Shown: one piece after another, positions 34,665-34,714 of the stretch
Position numbering within the stretch: position 1 is the stretch's first letter
Layout: each line of letters begins with the position of its first letter
Assembly: GCA_001600615.1 (NCBI GenBank)
Contig: BCKK01000001.1
Span: forward strand, 76,455-111,168
Direction: 5' to 3'
Length of the DNA stretch: 34,714 bases
DNA from: Dioszegia crocea
Taxonomy: Eukaryota > Basidiomycota > Tremellomycetes > Tremellales > Bulleribasidiaceae
Notes under the pieces: generated by a model
Database searches by the model: none
Seen by the model: only the letters and a program-made list of their open reading frames with translations
What the model was told of the DNA's origin: nothing
Translations under genes and position numbers: made by a program

Positions 34665-34714
34665 GCTACATAGGCTACATAGCTTATGCTACGTAGGCTA
34701 CGCAGGCTACATAG
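34665..34714 (+). repeat. Degenerate 9-bp tandem repeat at window edge
   Basis: Units of GCTACATAG with variants (GCTACATAA, GCTACGTAG, GCTACGCAG) run to the last base, with one spacer (CTTAT). The array probably continues beyond the window. Confidence 0.8.

Noticed and set aside
34600..34714. Telomeric repeat
   Set aside because: The 9-bp GCTACATAG units do not resemble known fungal telomere repeats of the TTAGGG type.

Overview
Fungal DNA. Every recognisable gene is split by many very short introns (mostly 32-66 nt, GTRNGY donors, CTGAC/CTAAC-like branch sites, YAG acceptors), and the gene set is that of capsule or glucuronoxylomannan synthesis. This points to a basidiomycete yeast of the Tremellomycetes (Cryptococcus/Tremella relatives). 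The species cannot be fixed from the sequence, and the few N characters suggest draft sequence.

Layout: 1-4665 is the left arm of a large inverted duplication. It holds the 3' part of a triose-phosphate-transporter (TPT)-family nucleotide-sugar transporter gene (+) and, convergent to it, a UDP-glucuronate decarboxylase (UXS1) pseudogene (-) broken by a solo LTR, frameshifts and a lost splice site. 4666-12374 is the spacer between the arms, with a CAP10-like GT90 glycosyltransferase (+, 5942-8622) and a small PLOD/GT25-like glycosyltransferase (-, 9422-10901). 12375-17311 is the right arm, with an intact UXS1 (+, 12550-14040) convergent to an apparently intact transporter (-, 16327 to about 18010). 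Then come UDP-glucose dehydrogenase UGD1 (-, 19597-22049), a second CAP10-like GT90 gene (-, 24620-27477), a repeat-rich stretch (28.2-31.6 kb) and a GT18-like (MGAT5-like) glycosyltransferase (+, 31604-33525). A degenerate 9-bp tandem repeat runs off the right edge.

How the genes fit: UGD1 makes UDP-glucuronate, UXS1 decarboxylates it to UDP-xylose, a multi-span transporter could move the nucleotide sugar into the secretory pathway, and four type II-like membrane glycosyltransferases could use such donors. The window therefore reads as a candidate polysaccharide (xylose/glucuronate) gene cluster. Three independent solo LTRs with 5-bp target duplications, two further dispersed repeat families and the inverted duplication show that the locus has been actively rearranged. 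All exon models were built by hand from splice signals, reading phase and paralogue comparison. The strongest internal check is that 13 of 15 exons have identical lengths in the two GT90 genes.
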